Shown here in pieces: positions 1-7,415 of a stretch of DNA of 18,171 bases. The DNA lies in NCBI GenBank assembly GCA_965662685.1, contig CBFIIQ010000050.1, positions 1 through 18,171 of the forward strand, written 5' to 3'. Below the pieces are notes generated by a model that saw nothing but the letters and a program-made list of their open reading frames with translations, was not told where the DNA came from and made no database searches. Numbering within the stretch: the first letter of the stretch is position 1; every line of letters begins with the position of its first letter. This DNA is from Eutrophocola sp965662685 (GTDB taxonomy: Bacteria > Pseudomonadota > Gammaproteobacteria > Pseudomonadales > Pseudohongiellaceae). A program made the position numbers and the translations under genes.

Positions 1-700
1 CTTTCTTCTTAACCGCCTTCTTTACGACTTTTTTCTTAACGACTTTCTTTTTAGCTTTCTTGACAGCAGCTTTTGCCTTCGCGGCTGCTCTCTTTGCTTT
101 TACCTTAGCTTTGGCTGCGGCCTTCCTTTCTGCAACTTTTGCCTTGGCAGCAAGTTTTTTGGCAATTGCATTCGCCTTTGCTTCTGCTTTTTTCTTCGCT
201 GCAGCGGCTTTAGCGGCTTCTTTTTTCAATTTAGCTGCCAACTTTTTGGCGTCAGCTTTGGCACGCTTCCTGGACCAGGAGGCATCGAATTTCTTCAGAG
301 CCTTTATCAGATCCTGGGCTGACTTTTTCTTGAGGGAGTTTTTATAGGAAGCTACAGCTTTTGCTTGTTCTGCTACTTTAGCTTTTGCGGAATCAACAGC
401 TTGAGCTTTTGCCATAACTTGCTTGGCTTTAAGAAGTTTAGCTTTTGCCGAATTTAAAGCGGTGTTGGTTTTTCTAACTACTGCATTTGCACTGGAAGCT
501 GCTTTTTTGGTTTTGGCAGCACTTACTTTCTTTCTAGCAACGCTAAGAGATTTTGCCTGTTTAGCCATTTCTCTTTGCGCTTTATTTAATGCAGTTTTAG
601 CTTTGCTTGAAGCTGAAACTACACGACGTTTTGCAGGTTTGTTTTCAACTACCTTAGTAGCTGCACCAACTGTTTTTTTCTTCGCTTTGGCAGTAGCCAT
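1..700 (-). CDS. Histone H1-like Lys/Ala-rich protein (partial, C-terminus off the left edge)
   Basis: The frame is open without a stop from an ATG at 700 to the window edge, giving 233 complete codons. A Shine-Dalgarno AGGAGA lies 8 bases upstream of the ATG. The product is extremely basic and low in complexity, made mostly of Ala, Lys, Val and a little Arg, with no Cys and a single Trp near residue 142. Residues 1-120 are Ala/Lys with scattered Ser, Asn and Gln and look helical. Residues 125-150 are a less repetitive segment (DLIKALKKFDASW). From residue 150 on it is almost pure Lys/Ala, ending at the edge in KKVVKKK-type runs. This matches bacterial histone H1-like / AlgP-like nucleoid proteins in composition only, so DNA binding and compaction is an inference. 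The plus-strand open frames over this region are shadows caused by the GC-biased third positions of Ala and Lys codons. Confidence that the gene is real is high; its function is uncertain. Confidence 0.85.
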   Translation of the reverse strand, partial: MATAKAKKKTVGAATKVVENKPAKRRVVSASSKAKTALNKAQREMAKQAKSLSVARKKVSAAKTKKAASSANAVVRKTNTALNSAKAKLLKAKQVMAKAQAVDSAKAKVAEQAKAVASYKNSLKKKSAQDLIKALKKFDASWSRKRAKADAKKLAAKLKKEAAKAAAAKKKAEAKANAIAKKLAAKAKVAERKAAAKAKVKAKRAAAKAKAAVKKAKKKVVKKKVVKKAVKKK

Positions 701-777
701 AAATTTATTCTCCTAAAAACGAATAGTTAACGACTTGATATTTTATTTATTGCAAGTTGTTTTAACGTTCGAGTGGC

Positions 778-807
778 AACATATCATAAAAATTTTAATT
801 TTTACAA
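778..807 (-). promoter_or_regulatory. Probable sigma-70 promoter of the H1-like gene
   Basis: On the minus strand a -35-like TTGTAA (802-807) is followed after 18 bases by a -10-like TATGTT (778-783). It lies about 75 bases upstream of the ATG at 700, inside very AT-rich DNA, which makes chance matches likely. No other good candidate was seen closer to the gene. Confidence 0.35.
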
Positions 808-911
808 CTAAGATTGTTGATTTTACTAAATAAATCTTATATTTATTTTTGAAAAAAACAGCGGAATTTTTCTTTTAATCGATAGTCAAAAATTTTCTTC
901 AACAGGTGTGA

Positions 912-928
912 TGTAAAAATATTTTACA
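912..928. repeat. AT-rich perfect inverted repeat downstream of adk
   Basis: The arms TGTAAAA (912-918) and TTTTACA (922-928) flank a 3-base loop about 20 bases past the adk stop. It could be a weak transcript end for adk, but the stem is AT-rich and no clear T-run follows, so the role is uncertain. The rest of the 701-946 gap is AT-rich DNA without a gene. Confidence 0.3.
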
Positions 929-946
929 GACCACGTTTCTTGCTAT

Positions 947-1597
947 TCATAAATCCAGTGATTGCTTGATGTCTGCAACTATTTCCTGAATAGATCTCGT
1001 ACCATCAATTTTTATAAAGCGTACCTTTCCAGCTTTCTTTTCCATTTCCTGGTAAAAGTTCACCAAAGGTTTTGTTTGTTCGTGGTACACAGAAAGGCGC
1101 TTTCTTACAGTATCTTCTTCGTCATCTTTTCTTTGGACCAGTGGCTCTCCCGTGTCATCATCCAATCCTTCTTTAACTGGAGGGTTAAAATCCACATGAT
1201 AAACCCGACCGGAATCCAGATGGACCCTGCGACCGCTCAGCCGTCTCACTATTTCATCGTCTGGCACATCAATTTCCAGAACCACATCAATTTCAACGCC
1301 TGCATCTTCCATTGCTTCCGCCTGAGGAATTGTTCGAGGAAAACCGTCAAACAAAAAACCTGATTCACAGTCCTTTTCCGTAATACGCTCCTTTACCAGA
1401 CCTATAATAATGTCATCAGTTACCAATCCTCCACTTTCCATTACTGACTTAACTTTCAGGCCCATTTCAGATTCTGCCTTTACTGCAGCACGTAGCATAT
1501 CTCCAGTTGAGATTTGCGGGATAGAATAAGTTTCAGTTAGGAATTTGGCCTGGGTACCCTTACCGGCACCGGGAGCGCCCAATAAAATCATCTTCAT
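947..1597 (-). CDS. adk: Adenylate kinase
   Basis: This cytoplasmic enzyme interconverts ATP + AMP and 2 ADP and sets the cell energy charge. At 216 residues it is close to the E. coli length (214). The P-loop GAPGAGKGT is at residues 7-15, followed by the AMP-binding STGDMLRA segment, the GFPRT motif, and a long-form LID domain beginning RRLSGRRVHLDSGRVYH and ending in the conserved TVRKRL segment. The LID has no zinc-binding Cys set, as in enteric enzymes. The ATG at 1597 is preceded by AGGAG, about 11 bases upstream. It follows mazG in the same direction after 112 bases, so it may have its own promoter; adk is not a usual member of the mazG cluster. Nothing is missing from the protein. Confidence 0.98.
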   Translation of the reverse strand: MKMILLGAPGAGKGTQAKFLTETYSIPQISTGDMLRAAVKAESEMGLKVKSVMESGGLVTDDIIIGLVKERITEKDCESGFLFDGFPRTIPQAEAMEDAGVEIDVVLEIDVPDDEIVRRLSGRRVHLDSGRVYHVDFNPPVKEGLDDDTGEPLVQRKDDEEDTVRKRLSVYHEQTKPLVNFYQEMEKKAGKVRFIKIDGTRSIQEIVADIKQSLDL

Positions 1598-1636
1598 TAC
1601 TCTGATACTCCTGTTTAAACCTCAAACAATACACGG

Positions 1637-1649
1637 TTGCTTAAAGCAA
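1637..1649. repeat. Short palindrome upstream of adk
   Basis: TTGCTTAAAGCAA is a perfect 6-bp inverted repeat around one central base, 40 bases upstream of the adk ATG in the 112-base mazG-adk gap. It could be an operator or a small leader hairpin. It is short enough to arise by chance in AT-rich DNA. Confidence 0.2.
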
Positions 1650-1709
1650 TTAAATACATATCCAAAATAGCCCTGATATCACACCAGCAACGGCCTGCTT
1701 TATTTAATC

Positions 1710-2522
1710 TCAAGTAGTTTCTGTGGCCTGTTTGACTTTCTGCCAGTACTGCTCCATTTCATCAACAGACAATAATTGGAGTTCAACACCATCTTCAGCG
1801 ACTTGGTTTTCCAGCGCACGAAAGCGCACTTCAAATTTATTGGTCGCCTTTCTTAAACATGCTTCGGCGTCAATTTTGAGGTGTCTCGACAGGTTTACTA
1901 CAGAAAAAAGTAAATCTCCGAGCTCTTCATCAATATCAACTGCTGATTCATTGATTAATGCTTGTTCCAGCTCAGCAGTTTCCTCACGAATTTTTTCCAG
2001 AGCCCCTTGATGGTCAGGCCAGTCAAATCCCACCTGAGATACTCTCTTCTGGATTTTTGCGGCCCTGGTTAATGCAGGAAAGCCTAGCGGTACATCAGCC
2101 AATACACTGTTGTCCTGCCCCCCTTTTTGTTCTCTCTCGCCCTGTTTGATTTTTTCCCAATTGCTTTCAACCTGATCGGAAGTGATACTTTCCTTGTCTC
2201 CAAAACTCTCAATTGTTGCTGCGGGAAAAACATGGGGGTGTCGCTGTAATAGTTTGTTGCCTATTTCTGCTACAACATCATCAAAATCAAAGAGGCCCTG
2301 CTCGCTGCCTAGCTGCGCATAAAATACAACCTGGAACAGCATATCCCCGAGTTCATTAGGCAATTGCGCATAATCTTTTCGCTCAATGGCATCGACCACT
2401 TCATAGACTTCTTCAATGGTATGCGGGGCAATAGTCTGAAAGCTCTGTTTTTTGTCCCATGGGCAACCGTTTTCCGGATCCCTCAGCATAGACATAATTT
2501 TCAACAGTTCTGTAATGTCGAT
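1710..2522 (-). CDS. mazG: Nucleoside triphosphate pyrophosphohydrolase MazG
   Basis: MazG hydrolyses (d)NTPs to NMP and PPi, cleaning nucleotide pools; in E. coli it also lowers ppGpp through MazEF-linked effects. The protein carries the typical RDPENGCPWD opening, then two tandem MazG domains with acidic metal-binding sets: EEVYEVVDAI...NELGDMLFQVV in the N-terminal half and REETAELEQAL...DEELGDLLFSVV in the C-terminal half. The start is unusual. The strongest ribosome site, GAGGAGA, lies just upstream of an AUC at 2520-2522, and the residues read from there (I/M-D-I-T-E-L-L-K-I-M) match the E. coli N-terminus up to RDPENG. No ATG, GTG or TTG is in frame between the upstream stop and this point. 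The first conventional alternatives are TTG at 2504 (264 residues) and ATG at 2495, both without a Shine-Dalgarno. From AUC the protein is 270 residues. It follows rlmD after 49 bases, with no relA between them. Confidence 0.95.
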   Translation of the reverse strand: MDITELLKIMSMLRDPENGCPWDKKQSFQTIAPHTIEEVYEVVDAIERKDYAQLPNELGDMLFQVVFYAQLGSEQGLFDFDDVVAEIGNKLLQRHPHVFPAATIESFGDKESITSDQVESNWEKIKQGEREQKGGQDNSVLADVPLGFPALTRAAKIQKRVSQVGFDWPDHQGALEKIREETAELEQALINESAVDIDEELGDLLFSVVNLSRHLKIDAEACLRKATNKFEVRFRALENQVAEDGVELQLLSVDEMEQYWQKVKQATETT

Positions 2523-2525
2523 GGT

Positions 2526-2534
2526 TTTCTCCTC
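2526..2534 (-). promoter_or_regulatory. Ribosome binding site that points to an AUC start for mazG
   Basis: On the minus strand GAGGAGAAAA is followed by CC and then AUC GAC AUU. This is one of the clearest Shine-Dalgarno sequences in the window, with about 6 bases between AGGAG and the AUC. It is 18 bases further from the TTG at 2504, too far to serve that codon well. Confidence 0.6.
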
Positions 2535-2571
2535 AGTCTATGTAAAACACGCCAGTGGTACTCACAGTGAG

Positions 2572-3924
2572 CTATTTCTTTGCATCAACAAATAGTGCCA
2601 TTGCTTCAACATGAGCAGTTTGAGGAAACATATCCATTACTCCTGCACTCATCAATAGATAACCATTTTCAACAAGGAATTCAGCATCGCGGGCCAGCGT
2701 CGCGGGATTACACGAAACATATACAATGCGTTCAGGCCGAATATTGATTATTTCCGGCAGTATTTCCAGTGCTCCAGATCTTGGTGGATCAAGCAGCACC
2801 TTGTTTATACCGCTTTTAAACCAGGCCTGCCCGGCCATGGGCTGTGTTAAATCCGCGCTGTAAAATTCAGCAGTATTAATCGCATTGGTGATGGCGTTCT
2901 CCTGTGCTCTGCTTACCATCTCATGGGAGCCTTCCACCCCGGTCACCTGCTTGCAATAACGGGCAAGAGGAAACGTGAAGTTGCCCAATCCACAAAAAAG
3001 GTCAAGAACGACATCACTCTCTTCCAAATCAAGCAAGCGAATAGCCTGGGCAATCATATGTTTATTTATTTCAGCATTAACCTGGGTAAAGTCTGTAGGG
3101 TGAAAAGCCAGCTTCAGGTCAAATTCCGGCAGACTGTAATATAGTCTGTCCTTACCATCCATGGGATAGACTTTATGAACCGTATCCATACCTCCTGGCT
3201 GCAGATAAAGCGCGATAGCTTTTTCTTTAGCAAAAGAGAGTAATTGCTCCAGATCTTTTTCGGGAAGTGGCTTGAGATGGCGAAAAATGAAAGCTGCCGA
3301 ACATTCCTCACTATCCGGATCTCCGGCGGCGACTTCTATTTGGGGTATTTCACGATAACTCTCCAATCCACTAATCAAAGTCGACAAATCAGGTAAAAGA
3401 TTAGCTATGCGCGGGTCAAGCACCTGGCAACTATCCATATTGGTAATGAAGGAGGAGTTTTTTTCTCTAAAGCCAACAAGCACCTGCTCTTTCTTATGAA
3501 CATAACGTACTGCCAGCCTTGCCTTGCGTCGATAGGCCAGTACCGGGCCCGTTAAAGGAGGTATTTTCTCAAAACCAGCCTGAGGCACAGCATGAGCCAG
3601 TCTTTCAAAAAGCGTGGATTCTTTAAAGGCAAGTTGGGCAACGGGGTCAAAGTGTTGCAAACTGCATCCACCACAAATTGATGCATATTCACAGGCAGGG
3701 TCTATTCGGTCCGGGGAAGCTTTTAATACGGTACTCAAAGAAGATTCATCAAAGCTGTCACGGCGCGACGTTAACAATGCCTCAACAGTTTCACCGGGCA
3801 GTGCTTCCGTCACGAAAACAACTTTACCTTCATGATGGGCGATACCACGTCCTTCATGACTAAGTTTTTCAATCTCAAGCACCAGCGGTGTGGTCGGCAG
3901 TTTTTGTCGACGTCTTCTTCTCAT
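2572..3924 (-). CDS. rlmD: 23S rRNA (uracil-1939 C5)-methyltransferase RlmD (RumA)
   Basis: RlmD transfers a methyl group from SAM to C5 of U1939 in 23S rRNA. It is 450 residues long, near the usual ~430-450. A basic MRRRRRQK tail leads into a TRAM domain (about residues 10-70) and then the [4Fe-4S] ligands C78, C84, C87 (CxxxxxCGGC) and C166. The SAM motif VLDLFCGLGNFTFPLA is at about 306-321. Next come LDPPRSG (378-384) and VSCNPATLARD, with the expected catalytic Cys at 405. All key residues are present. The ATG at 3924 has no obvious Shine-Dalgarno. It lies 33 bases after cysM, as in Pseudomonas-type genomes, and 49 bases before mazG. Confidence 0.96.
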   Translation of the reverse strand: MRRRRRQKLPTTPLVLEIEKLSHEGRGIAHHEGKVVFVTEALPGETVEALLTSRRDSFDESSLSTVLKASPDRIDPACEYASICGGCSLQHFDPVAQLAFKESTLFERLAHAVPQAGFEKIPPLTGPVLAYRRKARLAVRYVHKKEQVLVGFREKNSSFITNMDSCQVLDPRIANLLPDLSTLISGLESYREIPQIEVAAGDPDSEECSAAFIFRHLKPLPEKDLEQLLSFAKEKAIALYLQPGGMDTVHKVYPMDGKDRLYYSLPEFDLKLAFHPTDFTQVNAEINKHMIAQAIRLLDLEESDVVLDLFCGLGNFTFPLARYCKQVTGVEGSHEMVSRAQENAITNAINTAEFYSADLTQPMAGQAWFKSGINKVLLDPPRSGALEILPEIINIRPERIVYVSCNPATLARDAEFLVENGYLLMSAGVMDMFPQTAHVEAMALFVDAKK

Positions 3925-3957
3925 AGTAAAGGCTTCAATTTGGTTTAGGTCTGAAAT

Positions 3958-4848
3958 TCAGTTACTAAATAGACCTGAGGAAAGATAGCGATCGCCTCTG
4001 TCACAGACAATAGCCACGATCACCGCATTTTCCAGTTGCCTGGATAACTCTAGGGCTGCAAACACGGCACCGCCTGAGGAAACCCCGCAGCAAATACCTT
4101 CTTGCCTTGCCATATCAAGCATGGTTTTTTCTGCATCTTGCTGGCTAATGTCGATAATTTGATCAACACGTTCCTTTTCGAAGATTTCAGGTAAATATTG
4201 CTGAGGCCAACGTCGAATGCCTGGTATTTTTGCCCCCTCTGTGGGCTGCAAACCGATAATTTCTATTGCCGGGTTTTTTTCTTTTAAAAACCGCGACACG
4301 CCCATGATTGTGCCGGTAGTACCCATGGAACTGATAAAATGGGTTATCGAACCATTAGTGTCACGCCATATTTCTGGACCGGTATTTTCAACATGAGCTG
4401 CAAAATTATCAGGGTTGGCAAATTGATCCAGCACAATGCCCTTGCCCTCCGCTTTCATTCTGTCAGCAAGATCTCTTGCTCCTTCCATACCATCCTCTGC
4501 AGATACTTCTATCAACCTGGCCCCATAGGCAGTCATGGAGTCCTTGCGTTCCTGTGTGGCGTTTTCAGGCATTATCAGAACCATTTTATAGCCCTTGATA
4601 GCAGCAACCATGGCTAGCGCAATGCCGGTGTTCCCGCTGGTAGCCTCTATCAGGGTATCACCTGGCTTAATCACTCCGCGCGCCTCCGCTTTACTGATCA
4701 TACTCAGCACCGGACGGTCCTTTACGGAACCGGCCGGGTTATTACCTTCAAGTTTCACCAGAACGGTATTACTGGTTTCACCCGGTAAACGTTGCAGCCG
4801 CACCAGGGGAGTATTACCGACGGTATCTTCAATCGTTGGGAAATCCAT
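3958..4848 (-). CDS. cysM: Cysteine synthase B (O-acetylserine sulfhydrylase)
   Basis: CysM is a PLP enzyme that makes cysteine from O-acetylserine (or phosphoserine in some lineages) and sulfide or thiosulfate. The protein has 296 residues, normal for CysM. PLP-binding Lys43 sits in NNPAGSVKDRP, the substrate loop TSGNTG is at 70-75, the phosphate-binding GTTGT loop is in the middle, and the GVSSGG motif near the C-terminus completes the fold. The NNPAGSVKDRP form and the overall length favour CysM over CysK. The ATG at 4848 has only a weak ribosome site. It appears to be the first gene of a cysM-rlmD-mazG unit, downstream of the recO terminator. Metabolically it is unrelated to its neighbours; the adjacency is a conserved gene-order feature. 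Confidence 0.95.
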   Translation of the reverse strand: MDFPTIEDTVGNTPLVRLQRLPGETSNTVLVKLEGNNPAGSVKDRPVLSMISKAEARGVIKPGDTLIEATSGNTGIALAMVAAIKGYKMVLIMPENATQERKDSMTAYGARLIEVSAEDGMEGARDLADRMKAEGKGIVLDQFANPDNFAAHVENTGPEIWRDTNGSITHFISSMGTTGTIMGVSRFLKEKNPAIEIIGLQPTEGAKIPGIRRWPQQYLPEIFEKERVDQIIDISQQDAEKTMLDMARQEGICCGVSSGGAVFAALELSRQLENAVIVAIVCDRGDRYLSSGLFSN

Positions 4849-4904
4849 AAAACAAGATCCAGTTCTATTAATTTTTTTGTCTGAACATCAGTTGTTGGTG
4901 TCTG

Positions 4905-4961
4905 AAAAAGGCGCTAATTCTATCTCGGGAAGCCAATAAAGCCCACAGTCGCCTTAGCGCC
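4905..4961 (-). terminator. Probable Rho-independent terminator overlapping the recO stop codon
   Basis: On the minus strand the last bases of recO, GGCGCTAA (4961-4954, including the TAA stop), are complementary to TTAGCGCC (4917-4910). That second arm is followed at once by TTTTT (4909-4905). The 8-bp perfect stem encloses a 36-base loop with a possible inner GGG/CCC pairing. The stem plus T-run is typical, but the large loop is not. It would close the rpoE-recO transcript before cysM. Confidence 0.5.
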
Positions 4962-5682
4962 GCTTGAACAGGCTTCGACTGCGCAGAGGAGCCGCGCCAA
5001 GATGATTGTTTAAAATACCGCGTAATATTGATTTTGCAGCTTTTCGGGTTTCAGGATCGGAAAAATCCCTGTTATGGATGTTGATTAAATCCATACCCCG
5101 AAAAATGCCCTCACCAGCACCTCTGTTGTCTGACATGAGACTGATATCCTGGACCAGGATAAAACCAATTTCTTCTTGAAAATAGTACCAACGTTCAGAA
5201 ACTACAGGCTCATGTGAATGTGCCTCGGCAGTAAAATCTACGCCATAACCCATGGTATCAAGCAGGGAAAGTTCAAAGTGGCGAAGAACAGGTTCTGTAT
5301 CTTCATTGCCGGCAAGGTTAGTCAGTGTCTCTTCATAGTTTACGAAGAATTCCGGGTCCGCTTCATGGGACTGGAATAACCTGACAATAATTTCATTTAT
5401 ATAAAGTGCACTGAAAAGTTTTTCTCCTCTCAATGAAACCGGAGCACGTCTTAATTCTATTGATCTCAGTGTTTTCAACTCTCCTTTCCCGGAAAGTGAA
5501 ATATGCACAGGGGTGAAAGGCTGCAGCAAGCTTTTACTTTTTGACCCGGCCCCGCGTCCTCCTCTGGAAATAGCACTTAGGCGGCCATAATCCGGCGTTA
5601 AAAAATCCAGTATCAGGCTTGAATCCCGAAAGGGTCTGCTATGAAGCAGACAGGCAGGCTGCATTTCAATTATTCTGGACAT
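4954..5682 (-). CDS. recO: DNA repair protein RecO
   Basis: RecO anneals strands and, with RecR (and RecF), loads RecA on SSB-coated gaps during recombinational repair. The protein has 242 residues, the expected size. The N-terminal OB-fold region (about residues 1-80) shows the family pattern of an early ...ACLLHSRPFRDSSLILDFLT strand followed by GRLSAISRGGRG. The rest is the helical RecO C-terminal domain. No zinc-finger Cys cluster is visible, as in many gammaproteobacterial RecO proteins. It starts at ATG 5682 with a poor ribosome site, 97 bases after era, keeping the conserved rnc-era-recO order. The usual next genes pdxJ and acpS are absent; a probable terminator and then cysM follow. 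Confidence 0.93.
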   Translation of the reverse strand: MSRIIEMQPACLLHSRPFRDSSLILDFLTPDYGRLSAISRGGRGAGSKSKSLLQPFTPVHISLSGKGELKTLRSIELRRAPVSLRGEKLFSALYINEIIVRLFQSHEADPEFFVNYEETLTNLAGNEDTEPVLRHFELSLLDTMGYGVDFTAEAHSHEPVVSERWYYFQEEIGFILVQDISLMSDNRGAGEGIFRGMDLINIHNRDFSDPETRKAAKSILRGILNNHLGAAPLRSRSLFKRR

Positions 5683-5779
5683 GCATTCACTATCAACCCG
5701 TAGCCTGAATAATCACCGGCGTTTAGATAACGTTTAGTTGTTGAGCTTAATAGATAAAATTCTATGTTGAGTTGCGTAC

Positions 5780-6727
5780 TCAGGAAAGATCATCGTAACC
5801 AAGACTTTTTAATGCTCGTTCATCATCCGACCACCCACTCTTGACCTTGACCCATAAACTTAACATTACCTTGCTGTCGAGCAGACTTTCGATGTCTTTT
5901 CTGGCCTCGGAACCAATTAATTTCAGACGACTTCCACGATCACCTATTATTATTCTTTTCTGCCCGTCTTTTTCTACCAGAATCAACGCACTGATATGAA
6001 TCAGATTACGATTACTCCTGGCATCAACCTTATCATCGTAACGAAATTCCTCGATCTCCACCGTGACTTCATAGGGTAATTCGTCACCTATCTGGCGTGT
6101 AATTTTTTCTCGAATAAATTCAGCCGCAAGAAAGCGGGCATTACGATCAGTGAGCTGCTCCTCAGGGTAATAAAAATCACCCTCAGGGAGGTATTTCTCA
6201 AGACTGGCTTCAAGAGCCTCAATATTGTGGTCTTTCAAGGCTGATAAGGGGAATATTTCCTTGAATGGATATAGTGCACTCAACTCCTGGATGTAGGGCA
6301 GCAGAATAGTCTTATCCTGTATCTGGTCTATTTTGTTTAGCAGTAGTAACGCCGGCGTTTTACTTTGTTCTATTTGCTGCAGGACCAGGTCATCTTCCTC
6401 AGTCCATTTCATTCGATCCACCATAAAAAGAATCAGGTCTACATCCTGAACGACACTATGAACTGTTTTGTTCATATAGCGATTGATGGCCTTGTTCTGG
6501 CCGCTGTGCAGCCCGGGAGTATCAACAAAAATCATCTGGGTGTTGGGTGTAGATTTAATCCCTAATAATCTGTGTCGTGTAGTTTGCGGTTTGCGCGAGG
6601 TTATACTCAGTTTCTGACCGATCAGATGATTCAAAAGTGTCGATTTACCGACATTTGGCTTGCCTACAATGGCAATCAAACCGCAATGTGTTTGCTTTTT
6701 CTCTTCATTGGGAGGAGCGCTTGTCAT
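5780..6727 (-). CDS. era: GTPase Era, ribosome small-subunit assembly
   Basis: Era binds the 3' end of 16S rRNA and checks 30S maturation. The protein has 315 residues; the E. coli form has 301, and the extra length is mostly a polar N-terminal stretch before the GTPase core. G1 is GKPNVGKST at 22-30, the switch segment has QTTRHR at 48-53, G3 is DTPG at 69-72 and G4 is NKID at 131-134. The C-terminal third is the KH RNA-binding domain with GDRGSRLKLIG. All GTPase motifs are intact. It starts 19 bases after the rnc stop, so it is almost certainly co-transcribed with rnc, which acts in the same rRNA-processing pathway. Confidence 0.97.
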   Translation of the reverse strand: MTSAPPNEEKKQTHCGLIAIVGKPNVGKSTLLNHLIGQKLSITSRKPQTTRHRLLGIKSTPNTQMIFVDTPGLHSGQNKAINRYMNKTVHSVVQDVDLILFMVDRMKWTEEDDLVLQQIEQSKTPALLLLNKIDQIQDKTILLPYIQELSALYPFKEIFPLSALKDHNIEALEASLEKYLPEGDFYYPEEQLTDRNARFLAAEFIREKITRQIGDELPYEVTVEIEEFRYDDKVDARSNRNLIHISALILVEKDGQKRIIIGDRGSRLKLIGSEARKDIESLLDSKVMLSLWVKVKSGWSDDERALKSLGYDDLS

Positions 6728-6746
6728 AGGAAGAAACCGGGGATAG

Positions 6747-7415
6747 TCACAGACTCAGAGCTGTCAAAACGGCGTCAGCGGCTTCCTGTTCAGCCTCACG
6801 ACGTGTTGATCCATAACCGGTAACCGGCTCAGGCAAAAGATCTATGCGGCACAGAACAGCAAAAGTTTGTTGATGATCCTTGCCAGCCACATCCAGAACT
6901 TCATATTCAGGAAGTGCTGCTTTAATGCTCTGAAGATGTTCCTGTAAACGGGTTTTTGCATCTTTGGTCTGGGAGTCAAGGTCCAGACTATCTAACCTGC
7001 CAGCAAACCATAACAACACAGTTTTGCGGCAAGCCTCGAGTCCGGGTCCGGCATCAAGATAAATAGCTGAAATCAAAGCCTCGAGCGCATCAGCCAGAAT
7101 GGAGTCGCGATCTGCTCCGCCACTTTTTAGCTCACCAGATCCAAGATTCAGGGAAGCGCCCAGATCAAGCTCTCGGGCTATTTCTGCCAACGTGGAACGT
7201 TGCACCAGGTCTGCACGAAGTCGGCTAAGCTGACCTTCCTTGCCTTTGGGAAAACGCTGGTATAGTTCTTCAGCGATAATAAATCCAAGAATCGAGTCGC
7301 CAAGAAATTCCAGTCTTTCATTATTATCCTGACCACTGCTGCAATGGCTCAGCGCCAGCTTAAAGAGCGCCTCATTGGTGAAACTGTAATGGATCTTGGA
7401 AGGGACTGAAGACAC
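6747..7415 (-). CDS. rnc: Ribonuclease III
   Basis: RNase III cleaves double-stranded RNA, including the 30S rRNA precursor and many mRNAs and sRNAs. It has 222 residues (E. coli 226). The signature NERLEFLGD is at residues 32-40 with metal-binding D40, and the second catalytic site is in DALEALISAIYLDAG (E112). A double-stranded-RNA-binding domain fills about 148-222 with the typical GYGSTRREAEQEAA segment. The start is a GTG at 7415 that overlaps the TAG stop of the upstream DUF4845 gene by one base (TAGTG), which suggests translational coupling; there is no good independent Shine-Dalgarno. Confidence 0.97.
   Translation of the reverse strand: MSSVPSKIHYSFTNEALFKLALSHCSSGQDNNERLEFLGDSILGFIIAEELYQRFPKGKEGQLSRLRADLVQRSTLAEIARELDLGASLNLGSGELKSGGADRDSILADALEALISAIYLDAGPGLEACRKTVLLWFAGRLDSLDLDSQTKDAKTRLQEHLQSIKAALPEYEVLDVAGKDHQQTFAVLCRIDLLPEPVTGYGSTRREAEQEAADAVLTALSL

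Noticed and set aside
60..716. Plus-strand Ala/Phe/Leu-rich open frames at 60-347 and 423-716 resembling membrane proteins
   Set aside because: They are antisense images of the minus-strand Lys/Ala gene, which has a strong ribosome site and continuous frame. Ala/Lys codons read backwards give Phe, Leu, Ser and Ala.
3947..3974. GGTCT...AGACC inverted repeat at the cysM-rlmD junction as a terminator
   Set aside because: There is only a 5-bp outer stem with a large loop and no T-run, and the neighbouring genes are likely co-transcribed.
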